From: Streptomyces sp. NBC_00708
Lineage (GTDB): Bacteria > Actinomycetota > Actinomycetes > Streptomycetales > Streptomycetaceae
NCBI GenBank assembly: GCA_036226585.1
Contig: CP108997.1
Coordinates: 4,712,001-4,776,000 of the forward strand
Direction of reading: 5' to 3'
Length of the DNA: 64,000 nt
This document shows positions 1 to 8,056 of the stretch, piece by piece (the first letter of the stretch is position 1; each line of letters starts with the position of its first letter). The position numbers were made by a program, and so were the translations under genes. Under the pieces are notes generated by a model that saw only the letters and a list, made by a program, of their open reading frames with translations, had not been told where the DNA came from and searched no databases.

Positions 1-183
1 CCGTTCCTCTCCACGCTCGACATCAACGGCCGCCGGGTGCGCATCCAGTCGCACAACGCCGACGCGACCGTCCACGCCGTCTACGGCCTCGGCCTCTACC
101 CGCGCGAGCTGGAAGTCGCCGGACTCGGCCTGGAGCAGGCCTTCGTCGCCATCACCGAGGCCGAGGAGGCCAGGACCGCATGA
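1..183 (+). CDS. ABC transporter ATP-binding protein, C-terminal fragment
   Basis: This is the 3' end of a gene that begins before the window; 60 codons are visible. The residues match the C-terminal region of DrrA-type ABC ATPases, the part after the nucleotide-binding core, including a segment reading GLGLEQAFVAITE. This is the usual ending of the ATPase that pairs with an ABC-2 permease. Its TGA overlaps the ATG of the permease (ATGA at 180-183), so the two are translationally coupled. Walker motifs lie outside the window, so the assignment rests on the C-terminal similarity and the adjacent permease. The likely role is to energise export of a small molecule by the permease. Confidence 0.75.
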   Translation, partial: PFLSTLDINGRRVRIQSHNADATVHAVYGLGLYPRELEVAGLGLEQAFVAITEAEEARTA

Positions 184-920
184 ACACGCTGATCAGACTC
201 GAAGTGACCCGCACCCTGCGGAACAAGAAGTTCATGTTCTTCTCGGTCATCTACCCCTCGGTGATCTACCTGTTGATCTCCGGCACGCAGAACGACACCG
301 ACAAGATCCCGCACACCGATCTGACCCTGCAGTCCTTCTTCATGGTCTCCATGGCCTCGTTCGGCGCGCTGACCGCCGTCCTCATGGGCAACAGCGAACG
401 CATCGCCAAGGAGCGTGAGAAGGGCTGGGTGCGCCAGCTGCGGCTGACCGCGCTGCCCGGCCGGGGCTACGTCCTGGCGAAGATCGCCAGCGCCGCCATG
501 GTCACCCTGCCCTGCATCGTCGTCGTCTTCCTCGTCGCCGCCTCGGTCAAGCACGTCCGCTTCGACCTGTGGCAGTGGTTCGCGCTGACCGGGGTCATCT
601 GGGCCGGCTCACTGGTCTTCGCCGCGCTCGGCGTCGCCATCGGCTACCTCGCCAGCGGCGACGCGGTCCGTCCGGTCACCATGATCATCTACTTCGGGCT
701 CTCCATCCTCGGCGGCCTCTGGATGCCCAGCGCCACCTTCCCCCAGTGGCTCCAGAACGTGTCCGAATGGCTTCCCACGCACGCGTACGCTGCACTCGGC
801 CAGGCCGTCGAAATGGGCGGCGCGCCGCACGCGAAGGACGTCGCCGTCCTCTGCGCCTACTTCCTGCTCTTCGCGGGCGGCGCGGCCTGGCTCTACCGGA
901 AGGACACTTTGAAGGCTTGA
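180..920 (+). CDS. ABC-2 type transporter permease
   Basis: Protein of 246 aa with six predicted hydrophobic segments, typical of DrrB-type ABC-2 permeases. One N-terminal segment (about 20-40) is followed by a loop and a cluster from about 55 to the C-terminus, ending in the usual short basic tail (WLYRKDTLKA). It would form the membrane channel for the ATPase encoded just upstream. The start is fixed by the 4-bp overlap with the preceding stop codon. The stop codon touches the right end of the TnpB element, whose terminal bases start at about 916, so the last codons may be affected by the insertion. The length is normal for the family. The substrate is unknown. Confidence 0.85.
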   Translation: MNTLIRLEVTRTLRNKKFMFFSVIYPSVIYLLISGTQNDTDKIPHTDLTLQSFFMVSMASFGALTAVLMGNSERIAKEREKGWVRQLRLTALPGRGYVLAKIASAAMVTLPCIVVVFLVAASVKHVRFDLWQWFALTGVIWAGSLVFAALGVAIGYLASGDAVRPVTMIIYFGLSILGGLWMPSATFPQWLQNVSEWLPTHAYAALGQAVEMGGAPHAKDVAVLCAYFLLFAGGAAWLYRKDTLKA

Positions 921-1060
921 AACCTCCCCTCCCGGCGGGAGGGGATTCCTGGCTCACTTCGCCTGCCCCCTAGCGGGAAGCAGGGCTTACGAGGTCAGCG
1001 CCAGCCGGGTCGAGACCAGCCCGGACGAGCATCACGCGGGCGGAGTTCTTGTCCCTGGGG
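916..1060 (-). ncRNA. Candidate omega-RNA (reRNA) of TnpB
   Basis: TnpB proteins normally use an RNA made from the 3' part of tnpB through the element's right end. Here that region runs through the tnpB stop codon at 970 to the hairpin at 926-944 and the terminal GGTTTCAAG at about 916. The guide would continue into the flank, giving sequence antisense to codons just before the permease stop. The 5' limit is a guess, and the RNA call follows from family knowledge plus the visible hairpin and terminal motif. RNA sequencing would decide it. Confidence 0.35.
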
Positions 1061-2175
1061 GACACGATTCCGCATGCGCTGCATGTATAGGTTCGTTCGG
1101 AGAGGGGGAGTGCGTGCTTGGTTCTCGCTCCGCACTGCGCGCAGTCCATAGTGGTGTGCGCGGGGTGGATCAGGTGCACGGTCCTGCCGTGCTTATGGGC
1201 CTGCTCGATCAGCGCGGTCTTCGTGGCGGCGATCGCGGCGTCGGCTGCCTTGCGGGCCATGGTGGTTTTCGCGAGGAATCCGGGGCGGAAGTCCTCCACA
1301 GCGAGCTGGTCGAAGTCACGCACGACGGTCTTGGCCCACTTGCGTGCGGTGTCGGTACGCTGCCGGGCGGTCTTCTTGTGGAGCTTCGCCACGGCCCTGC
1401 GGGCCTTGCGGTAGCCGGCGGTGTCGGGCCTGTTCTTCGGCGTCCTCCTGCGGGCCATCATCCGCTGGTAGCGGGCGAGCCCGCGAGCGGTGGTCCTGCC
1501 GTGCTGGGGATGCGGCAGATCGTGTGCGTCGGAGGTGGTGGTCGCGGTCTCTTTCACGCCCCAGTCGACGCCGATCGCCCGGCCCGTGGCCGGCAGCGGC
1601 ACGGTCTCGGTGGCGACGACGAACGAGCAGTACCAGTGCCCGAGGCTGTCCCGGTACACCCGGACCGACGACGGCGCGGACGGAAGAGCACGGGACCACA
1701 CCACCGTCAGCACGATCCCGCCGGCCAGGTACAGTCGCCCGTCCCTGATACGGAATCCTCGGGTCGTGTAGTTCAGCGTGGGCAGTCCGCCACGCTTGCG
1801 CTTGATCCGGGGCATCCCGGCACGCTGCCGCATCGGCAGACCTGCCTTGATGTCTTTCAGCGCCTTGGCGCGGGATGTGGAGAAGTCCCGGACGACCTGC
1901 TGCTGCGGAACCGAAGCGCCCTCACGCAGCCACGCCGTCGACTGCCTGGCCTGGGTCAGTATCCTGTCGAGCTGCGCCGGACCACAGGTGACCTTCTCCG
2001 TAGCGCTCCGGTTCAGGCCGTGGACCTTACGGGACATCGCCACGCACTCGTTCCACACCCACCGACAGCGCGCCCACTCAGCCTCCAGCCGGGCAAGCGC
2101 GGACGACGACACACGAAGCCGGAAGGTGAACCGGGCATGCCCGGACCCCCGCTCGCCCTCTGCTGCCACCGCCAT
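970..2175 (-). CDS. tnpB: RNA-guided endonuclease TnpB (IS200/IS605 OrfB)
   Basis: Protein of 401 aa with the complete TnpB architecture. The N-terminal helical/OrfB part (about 14-190) is followed by a split RuvC domain with acidic residues at D204 (GVDWGVKE), E294 (LAVEDF) and D375 (SPRDKNSAR). A zinc ribbon has cysteines at 345, 348, 365 and 368. All key residues are present, so the enzyme looks intact. Known TnpB proteins are RNA-guided DNA nucleases that recut the donor site after transposition and so maintain the element. The ATG at 2175 is chosen because the family homology starts a few residues later; upstream in-frame codons extend into unrelated sequence. No tnpA partner lies nearby. 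Confidence 0.88.
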   Translation of the reverse strand: MAVAAEGERGSGHARFTFRLRVSSSALARLEAEWARCRWVWNECVAMSRKVHGLNRSATEKVTCGPAQLDRILTQARQSTAWLREGASVPQQQVVRDFSTSRAKALKDIKAGLPMRQRAGMPRIKRKRGGLPTLNYTTRGFRIRDGRLYLAGGIVLTVVWSRALPSAPSSVRVYRDSLGHWYCSFVVATETVPLPATGRAIGVDWGVKETATTTSDAHDLPHPQHGRTTARGLARYQRMMARRRTPKNRPDTAGYRKARRAVAKLHKKTARQRTDTARKWAKTVVRDFDQLAVEDFRPGFLAKTTMARKAADAAIAATKTALIEQAHKHGRTVHLIHPAHTTMDCAQCGARTKHALPLSERTYTCSACGIVSPRDKNSARVMLVRAGLDPAGADLVSPASR

Positions 2176-2319
2176 GATTCGTAAGCTAACAGCCGCCACT
2201 GACAATGAAAGAGAGTGCAGGTCAGGACCGATGCGTAGAGAAATCCGCCGCTTCGCGGCCGTGCACCGAGGACCTCTTCCCCCTCGCCCTGACGGACGGG
2301 GCATCCCGGGAGCGAGCAA

Positions 2320-3498
2320 GTGAACGACGATGAGATGTCGGTGGGTCTGGGGCGGCCGCCCGCGACCGCCCGGCAGGCGGGGATCAAGCTGCTGTGGATC
2401 GGCATATGGCTCGCCTTCATGAGCGCGCCGGTCAAGGACCTCGCCGACGGCAACCACACCCCCGGGGCGACCGCGCTCGGCGTCCTCGGACTGGTGGTGT
2501 TCGTCGGCGCCTACCTGGTCCTGGTCTTCCGGCACACGTCGAAGGCGCTCGACCCCTTCCGGGTCCGGGCGTCGATCGCCTTCCTCGCGGCCCTCGCCGT
2601 ACTGCTGTCGCTGACGTTCGGTACGCCCTGGCTGGTGCTCTTCGTGTACGTGTCAGTCTCGGTCGGCGCCACGCTGCCGCTGCGGACCGCGCGCTGGCTG
2701 ATCCCCGTCGTCACCGCCGTCCTGGTGGGCATCGGTGCGACCCTGGAGGACCCGCGGGAGACCATCACCGCGCTGGTCTTCCCCGCCCTGCTCGGCGGCT
2801 TCGCGATGACCGGCGTACGGCAGATGGTCCGCACCACGATCGAGCTGCGCGAGGCCCGCGCCACCGTCGCCCAGCTCGCCGCCAACGAGGAGCGCCTGCG
2901 CCTCGCCCGCGACCTGCACGACCTCCTCGGCCACTCCCTCTCGCTGATCACCCTCAAGAGCGAGCTGGCCGGGCGGATGCTCCCCGACCAGCCCGAGCGG
3001 GCCGCCGCCCAGGTCGCCGACATCGAACAGGTCAGCCGCCAGGCCCTGGTGGACGTACGCAGTGCCGTCACCGGTTACCGCCGGCCGACCCTCCCCGGCG
3101 AACTGGCCGGGGCCCGCACCGCGCTGGCCGCCGCCGGCGTCACCGCCGATGTGCCCGCCGACGTCCCGGGCGGCGTGCCCGAGAAGGTGGAGGAGGTGCT
3201 CGCCTGGGGGCTCCGGGAAGCCGTCACCAACGTCGTACGCCACAGCGGTGCGCAGCGCTGCACGGTCACGCTCGCCCCGCGCCAGACGCTCGACGGGCGG
3301 GTCCTCGAACTCACCGTCGCCGACGACGGCCGCGGCGCCACCGGCAGCGCGCCGGGCAACGGCCTCACCGGCCTCACCGAACGCCTCGCCTCCGTGGACG
3401 GCACCCTCAGCACCCGGGCCACCCACGCCCGTTCGGGCAAAGGCTTCACCATGGTCCTCAGCGTTCCGTTCGAATCCGGCCTAGGATCCGCGGAATGA
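2320..3498 (+). CDS. Two-component sensor histidine kinase (HisKA_3, DesK/NarL type)
   Basis: Protein of 392 aa. Hydrophobic segments fill about residues 22-165. A HisKA_3 dimerisation domain follows, with the phosphoacceptor near H200 in RDLHDLLGHS, and then a HATPase_c domain with the N box LREAVTNVVRHS and a GNGLTGL glycine box. The start is the GTG at 2320, preceded by GGGAG with good spacing. The stop overlaps the start of the response regulator gene by four bases, so the pair is co-translated. The ABC transporter genes upstream, now cut off by the TnpB element, are likely its target or part of the same sensing module. The signal is unknown. Confidence 0.9.
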   Translation: MNDDEMSVGLGRPPATARQAGIKLLWIGIWLAFMSAPVKDLADGNHTPGATALGVLGLVVFVGAYLVLVFRHTSKALDPFRVRASIAFLAALAVLLSLTFGTPWLVLFVYVSVSVGATLPLRTARWLIPVVTAVLVGIGATLEDPRETITALVFPALLGGFAMTGVRQMVRTTIELREARATVAQLAANEERLRLARDLHDLLGHSLSLITLKSELAGRMLPDQPERAAAQVADIEQVSRQALVDVRSAVTGYRRPTLPGELAGARTALAAAGVTADVPADVPGGVPEKVEEVLAWGLREAVTNVVRHSGAQRCTVTLAPRQTLDGRVLELTVADDGRGATGSAPGNGLTGLTERLASVDGTLSTRATHARSGKGFTMVLSVPFESGLGSAE

Positions 3499-4106
3499 GC
3501 ATGATCAGACTTCTCCTCGCGGAGGACCAGTCCATGGTGCGCGAGGCCCTGGCGGCACTCCTCGGCCTGGAACCCGACATCGAGGTGGTCGCCCAGGTCG
3601 CCCGCGGCGACGAGGTCCTGGCGGCGGCCGAGGAACACGGCATCGACGTCGCCCTCCTGGACATCGAGATGCCGGGCATGACCGGCATCGACGCGACGGC
3701 CCAGCTGCGCCGGGCGCTCCCGGAGGTCAAGGTCGTCGTCGTCACCACCTTCGGCCGGCCCGGCTATCTGCGCCGCGCCATGGAGTCGGGCGCGGACGCC
3801 TTCCTGGTCAAGGACGCCCCGGCGTCCCAGCTCGCCGAAGCCGTACGCAAGGTGCTCGCCGGGGAACGCGTCATCGACCCCGGCCTCGCCGCCGCCGCCC
3901 TCGCCGACGGGGCGAGCCCGCTGACCGAACGCGAACGCGAGGTCCTGCGCACCGCCGCCGACGGCTCGACCAACGCGGAGATCGCCGCCGCGCTACACCT
4001 GTCCCAGGGCACCGTCCGCAACTACCTCTCCATGGCGATCCAGAAGATGGCCGCCCGCAACCGCGCGGAGGCGGTCCGCATGGCCCGGGAGAAGGGCTGG
4101 CTGTAG
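3495..4106 (+). CDS. LuxR/NarL-family response regulator
   Basis: Protein of 203 aa. The N-terminal receiver domain has the acidic pocket at E10/D11, phospho-acceptor D56 (LLDIEMPG) and conserved lysine near 106 (LVKD). A C-terminal LuxR-type helix-turn-helix begins LTEREREVL. It is the cognate partner of the kinase just upstream (ATGA overlap) and would bind promoters as a phosphorylated dimer. The first ATG at 3495 is chosen because it overlaps the kinase stop; a second ATG two codons later is possible. The family controls neighbouring ABC exporters in many actinobacteria and bacilli, so the upstream transporter is the obvious candidate target. Confidence 0.92.
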   Translation: MSMIRLLLAEDQSMVREALAALLGLEPDIEVVAQVARGDEVLAAAEEHGIDVALLDIEMPGMTGIDATAQLRRALPEVKVVVVTTFGRPGYLRRAMESGADAFLVKDAPASQLAEAVRKVLAGERVIDPGLAAAALADGASPLTEREREVLRTAADGSTNAEIAAALHLSQGTVRNYLSMAIQKMAARNRAEAVRMAREKGWL

Positions 4107-4111
4107 CGGGC

Positions 4112-4137
4112 GCCGCCGACGGGCCCCCGACGGCGGC
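4112..4137. terminator. Possible bidirectional terminator between convergent response regulators
   Basis: An inverted repeat with arms GCCGCCG and CGGCGGC lies in the 78-bp gap between two convergent genes. The stem is short and there is no U-tract, which is common in high-GC actinobacteria. Confidence 0.35.
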
Positions 4138-4184
4138 CCGAGGCCGGGCCCGCCCGCCACCACGGCGCCGCCGCCACGACGGAG

Positions 4185-4865
4185 TCACCTCCCCGGCGAC
4201 ACCAGCCCCGCCTCGTACGCGATGATCACCAGCTGCACCCGGTCCCGCGCCCCCAGCTTGGCGAGCAGCCGGGTCAGATAGGTCTTCGCCGTGGCCACAC
4301 TGATCACCAGGCGCTCCGCGATCTCCGCGTTGGACAGCCCGCTGCCGACCAGCACCAGTACCTCCCGCTCCCGCTCGGTGATCGCGGCGAGCGGCGCCGG
4401 GGGAGCCGGGGCGGATGGGGGACGGGCCGCGAACTCCGTGATCAGCCGCCGGGTGACGCTCGGGGCGATCAGGGCGTCCCCGGAGGCCACCACCCGGACC
4501 GCCGCGAGGATGTCGTCCAGCGCCATGTCCTTGACCAGGAACCCGGCGGCGCCGGCACGCAGCGCCCCGTACACGTAATCGTCGTCGTCGAACGTCGTCA
4601 GGACCACCACATGCGCCGTGCCGTTCTGCGCGGCGATCCGCTCGGTGGCCTCGATGCCGTCCATGCCGGGCATCCGGATGTCCATCACGACGACGTCGGG
4701 GACCAGTTGGGCGGTCAGCCGGACCGCCTCCTGGCCGGTCCCCGCCTCGCCGACCACCTCGATGTCCGGGGTGTCCGCCATGACCATGCGCAACGCGGTC
4801 CGCACCAGCGGCTGATCGTCGGCGAGCAGCACCCGGATGACGTCGGCCGTCGCGGGGTCGCTCAT
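4185..4865 (-). CDS. LuxR/NarL-family response regulator
   Basis: Protein of 226 aa with a receiver domain (D16/D17 acidic pair, phospho-acceptor D62 in VMDIRMPG, lysine in LVKD) and a C-terminal LuxR helix-turn-helix starting ITEREREVL. A proline/alanine-rich linker joins the two. The ATG at 4865 overlaps the 3' end of its partner kinase gene by four bases. The pair reads away from the ABC genes at 6285-8038, which lie immediately upstream on the opposite strand, so a role in controlling that transporter is likely but inferred. It is not closely similar to the regulator at 3495-4106, which argues against a recent duplication. Confidence 0.92.
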   Translation of the reverse strand: MSDPATADVIRVLLADDQPLVRTALRMVMADTPDIEVVGEAGTGQEAVRLTAQLVPDVVVMDIRMPGMDGIEATERIAAQNGTAHVVVLTTFDDDDYVYGALRAGAAGFLVKDMALDDILAAVRVVASGDALIAPSVTRRLITEFAARPPSAPAPPAPLAAITEREREVLVLVGSGLSNAEIAERLVISVATAKTYLTRLLAKLGARDRVQLVIIAYEAGLVSPGR

Positions 4866-6151
4866 ATCGCCGCCTCCCGGACCGGCTCCGGATCCGCTCC
4901 TCGTCCCGGTGGCCCGGATATCGCCCCCCGCCCCGGCTCGCGCACCGGCACCGGCACCGGCAGCCGGGCCGTTACCCGGAAGCCCCCGCCGGGCACCGGC
5001 GCGGCCGTGAACTCGCCGTGCAGCAGAGCCACCCGCTCCCGCATCCCGACAAGGCCGAACCCCGGGGACGTACCTCGCCCGGCGCCCCGGCCCCGGTCCG
5101 TGATCTCGACGGCCAGTTCCTCGGGGCCGTACGCGACGCGGACCCGGCAGGCGTCGGTCTCCGCGTGACGGACGACGTTGGTCACCGACTCCTGGATGAC
5201 CCGGAACGCAGACAGCTCCAGCTCGGGCGGCAGGACGCGCCGTTCGCCCCGCCATTCCACGTCGACCCGGACCCCGGCCGCGGTCGTGACGCGGGCGAGC
5301 CGGTCGACGTCGGCCAGGCAGTCGGCGGGGCGCAGCGGTGCGTGTTCGCGAACCGACGGCTCCTGGCCCGGCCCGGTCTCCCGCAGGGCGCCCAGCATCC
5401 GGCGCAGCCCCGACAGCGTCTCCCGTCCCGCTGTCTCCACCGCGCTCATCGCCTCCCGGGCGGCGTCCGGCTGGGTGTGCACGACCCTGGCCGCGGCGCC
5501 CGCCTGGAGGGCGATGATGCCCACGCTGTGCGCCACGATGTCGTGCATCTCGCGGGCGATGCGCAGCCGTTCGGCGACGAGTGCCCGGTCGGTGGCCCTG
5601 GCTGTGAGGTCCGCGTCGTGCCTGCGGCTCTCGTACACCGAGCGGCCCACCAGCCAGGCGACGACCGACGTCAGCGCGACGGCCACCTCCGCCGACGTAC
5701 CGGCGGGCCATCCGGCGAGCGCCCGGCCGCTCACGAAGAAGACCAGGACGGCGACCGACATCACGAGAGCGAGGAGGCCCGTGCGCAGGGGGCGGGCGGC
5801 GGCCGTGAAGTACAGGGCCAGATCGACGGCCAGGAACTGCGCGAGGGGTATCTCCGTGACCCCGAGCGGCATCGTGGCGAGCGCGGAGGCGGCGAGGAGC
5901 ACCGCCATGGCACCGAGCGGGCGCCGGGTGAGCCGCAGGCAGCCCGCCATCAGCAGCCCTGTGGAGAGCAGATGGGTCAGCAGGCCGTCCCAGCGGTAGA
6001 AGAGGACCCCGGGCATGACGGACGCCTGCTGTTCGCCCGGGAGCCGCACCCGCATCAGCAGGGTCAGCACCATGCCCGCGTACCAGGCAGCCGCCACCCA
6101 CGCGCCCGGTGGGACGCGCTTGAGCAGGGGCAGGACAGGTGACGAGGACAT
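4862..6151 (-). CDS. Two-component sensor histidine kinase (HisKA_3 type)
   Basis: Protein of 429 aa. Several membrane segments occupy about 15-175, followed by a HisKA_3 domain with the phosphoacceptor near H203 (REMHDIVAHS) and a HATPase_c domain (N box FRVIQESVTNVVRHAE; G box GFGLVGMRERV). The start is taken at the ATG at 6151 because the membrane region follows directly; farther upstream the reading frame runs into the divergent promoter region. It is co-transcribed with the response regulator at 4185-4865. It shares a roughly 130-bp intergenic region with the divergent ABC transporter genes, which suggests common regulation. Confidence 0.9.
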   Translation of the reverse strand: MSSSPVLPLLKRVPPGAWVAAAWYAGMVLTLLMRVRLPGEQQASVMPGVLFYRWDGLLTHLLSTGLLMAGCLRLTRRPLGAMAVLLAASALATMPLGVTEIPLAQFLAVDLALYFTAAARPLRTGLLALVMSVAVLVFFVSGRALAGWPAGTSAEVAVALTSVVAWLVGRSVYESRRHDADLTARATDRALVAERLRIAREMHDIVAHSVGIIALQAGAAARVVHTQPDAAREAMSAVETAGRETLSGLRRMLGALRETGPGQEPSVREHAPLRPADCLADVDRLARVTTAAGVRVDVEWRGERRVLPPELELSAFRVIQESVTNVVRHAETDACRVRVAYGPEELAVEITDRGRGAGRGTSPGFGLVGMRERVALLHGEFTAAPVPGGGFRVTARLPVPVPVREPGRGAISGPPGRGADPEPVREAAI

Positions 6152-6284
6152 GTGCCGAGCGTAGCCAGCGCCGAACGCCCTGACATCGGCCCACGGTTGT
6201 ACACCCACGGGTGCAGTCCGGCCCGCCCGGATGTCAGCGACGGCCCGATGACACCGCCCGGTCGCGGCCAGCAGGGTGGTTGCC

Positions 6285-7193
6285 GTGATCGAAGTCAACG
6301 GACTGACCAAGCGCTACGGCGGCGCCACCGCCGTCGACGACCTGACCTTCACCGTCCGGCCGGGCGAGGTGACCGGTTTCCTCGGGCCCAACGGGGCCGG
6401 CAAGACGACCACGCTCCGCATGCTCCTCGGCCTGGTCGAGCCGACCGCCGGAACGGCCACCCTCCGGGGCCGCCCCTTCCGTGAGCACGCACGCGGACTG
6501 CGCCACGTCGGCGCCCTGCTCGACGCGGGCGACGTGCACGGGGGCCGCACCGCCCGCGCCCATCTCTCCGTACTGGCCCGGAGCAACGGCATCCCGCGCG
6601 CCCGGGTCGACGAGATCCTGGAGGAAGTGGGCCTCGCCGCAGCGGCCCGCCGCCGCGTCGCCGGATTCTCGCTCGGGATGCGCCAGCGCCTCGGCATCGC
6701 CACGGCCCTGCTCGGCGACCCGCCCGTCCTGCTCTTCGACGAACCGCTCAACGGGCTCGACCCGGAGGGCGTGCTGTGGGTGCGCGGCCTGTTCCGCCGG
6801 CTGGCCGCCGAAGGCCGTACCGTTTTCGTCTCCAGCCACCTGATGACCGAGATGGAGCACACCGCCGACCGGCTCGTCGTCATCGGGCGCGGCGCCCTCA
6901 TCGCCGCCGAGAGCCTGAGCACGTTCGCCGCCCGCTCGACCCGGCGGAGCGTCACCGTCCGCACCCCGGACGCGGCGGCCCTGACCCCGCTGCTGACCGC
7001 CGAGGGCGCCTCGGTGACCGGCGACGGCGACCGGATCGCGGTGACCGGGCTCCCCGCCGAGCGCATCGGCGAACTCGCCCTGCGCCACCGGGTCCTGCTG
7101 CACGAACTGACCACCCTCGGCGCCTCGCTGGAGGAGGCGTTCATGGAACTCACCGCGGACAGCGTCCAGTACCTGGCAGGAGACCACCGATGA
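6285..7193 (+). CDS. ABC transporter ATP-binding protein
   Basis: Protein of about 302 aa. It shows Walker A (GPNGAGKTTT), the signature region (FSLGMRQRLG), Walker B (VLLFDEPLNGLDP) and the H-loop (SSHLMTEM), followed by the C-terminal extension of DrrA/CcmA-type exporter ATPases. The GTG at 6285 is preferred because AGGG lies eight bases before it; a GTG at 6276 in the same frame is possible. Its TGA overlaps the ATG of the permease gene. Together they form an ABC-2 type efflux system divergently arranged with a two-component system. Confidence 0.93.
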   Translation: MIEVNGLTKRYGGATAVDDLTFTVRPGEVTGFLGPNGAGKTTTLRMLLGLVEPTAGTATLRGRPFREHARGLRHVGALLDAGDVHGGRTARAHLSVLARSNGIPRARVDEILEEVGLAAAARRRVAGFSLGMRQRLGIATALLGDPPVLLFDEPLNGLDPEGVLWVRGLFRRLAAEGRTVFVSSHLMTEMEHTADRLVVIGRGALIAAESLSTFAARSTRRSVTVRTPDAAALTPLLTAEGASVTGDGDRIAVTGLPAERIGELALRHRVLLHELTTLGASLEEAFMELTADSVQYLAGDHR

Positions 7194-8038
7194 CCACGGC
7201 GACCGCCGCCCCCGTGACGCACGACGGGCCCCGCGCGCGCTTCACCGACCTGATCGCCGCCGAGTGGCTGAAGACGTGGTCGCTGCGCTCGACACCCTGG
7301 CTGTACGCGCTCGGAGCCCTGGCCGTCGTCGCGTTCAACGCCGGTACGGCCTACGACCACTACAAGTACTGGTACCAGTACGACCGGGGGAGCCAGGAGT
7401 TCTTCGTCACCCACCGCCTGGCGCTCGTCGACACCTTCACCGACAACGCCGCCCTGGTGCTGGTCCTGGCGCTCGCCGCGATCGGTGCCGTGTCGGTCAC
7501 CGGCGAGTACGGGACCGGGCTCATCCGCACGACGTTCACCGCCGTACCCGCGCGGCGTTCGGTGATGGCCGCCAAGGTCCTCGTACTCGCCGCCGTGAGC
7601 GCGGCCTTCGGTGTGCTTGTCGCCGCCGCCTCCTTCGCCTCGACGCAGGCGATCCTGTCCGGACGCGGTGCCTCCGTGGCCCTCGGCGACCCCGGAACGC
7701 TCCAGGTCCTCGCCGCCTCCGCGCTGCTCGCCCCGGTCGCCGCGCTCGCGGGACTGGCGCTCGGCACGGTGATCCGGCACACGGGGGCGTCGGTGATGGC
7801 GTGCGTGGTGGTGCTGCTCCTGCTCCCGATGGTCCTCAGCGACCGGCGCCACGTGACGGCGGTGTTCCGGCACACCCTGCCGTTCAGCGCCTGGGACCGT
7901 CTGACGGGCGGCGCCCTTCCGCAGCCCCCGCCCGAGCTCTTCCCGTGGGCGGAGGCGGATGCCTGGACCGTCTACGTCCTGTGGGCGCTGGCCGCCGGGG
8001 CCGTGGCGGTGTGCGCGGTGCACCGCCGCGACCAGTGA
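7190..8038 (+). CDS. ABC transporter permease (ABC-2 family)
   Basis: Protein of 282 aa. A cytoplasmic N-terminus leads to a membrane segment at about 43-62, then a tyrosine-rich extracytoplasmic loop, then five further hydrophobic segments to the C-terminus. The EYGTGLIRTTF segment near 100-115 is typical of ABC-2 permeases encoded next to bacitracin- or lantibiotic-type ATPases. The start overlaps the stop of the ATPase gene (ATGA), so the two are coupled. The transported compound is unknown. The adjacent kinase with a multi-pass sensor domain is consistent with sensing a membrane-active compound, as inference only. Confidence 0.88.
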   Translation: MTTATAAPVTHDGPRARFTDLIAAEWLKTWSLRSTPWLYALGALAVVAFNAGTAYDHYKYWYQYDRGSQEFFVTHRLALVDTFTDNAALVLVLALAAIGAVSVTGEYGTGLIRTTFTAVPARRSVMAAKVLVLAAVSAAFGVLVAAASFASTQAILSGRGASVALGDPGTLQVLAASALLAPVAALAGLALGTVIRHTGASVMACVVVLLLLPMVLSDRRHVTAVFRHTLPFSAWDRLTGGALPQPPPELFPWAEADAWTVYVLWALAAGAVAVCAVHRRDQ

Positions 8039-8056
8039 GGACGGCGGGGTGACGCG

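Larger units (their letters stand above)
916..2310 (-). mobile_element. IS200/IS605-type element carrying tnpB only
   Basis: The element contains one gene, tnpB, and no Y1 transposase (tnpA), as in IS1341-type or non-autonomous elements. The right end (low-coordinate side) has a perfect subterminal hairpin, CCCCTCCC / GGGAGGGG at about 926-944. On the minus strand it finishes in GGTTTCAAG, which resembles the TTCAAC-like junction where an omega-RNA scaffold meets its guide. The left boundary is not resolved; it is placed near 2310 because the kinase gene and its ribosome binding site begin there. The element separates a permease from a histidine kinase that would otherwise probably be one operon. 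Confidence 0.6.
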
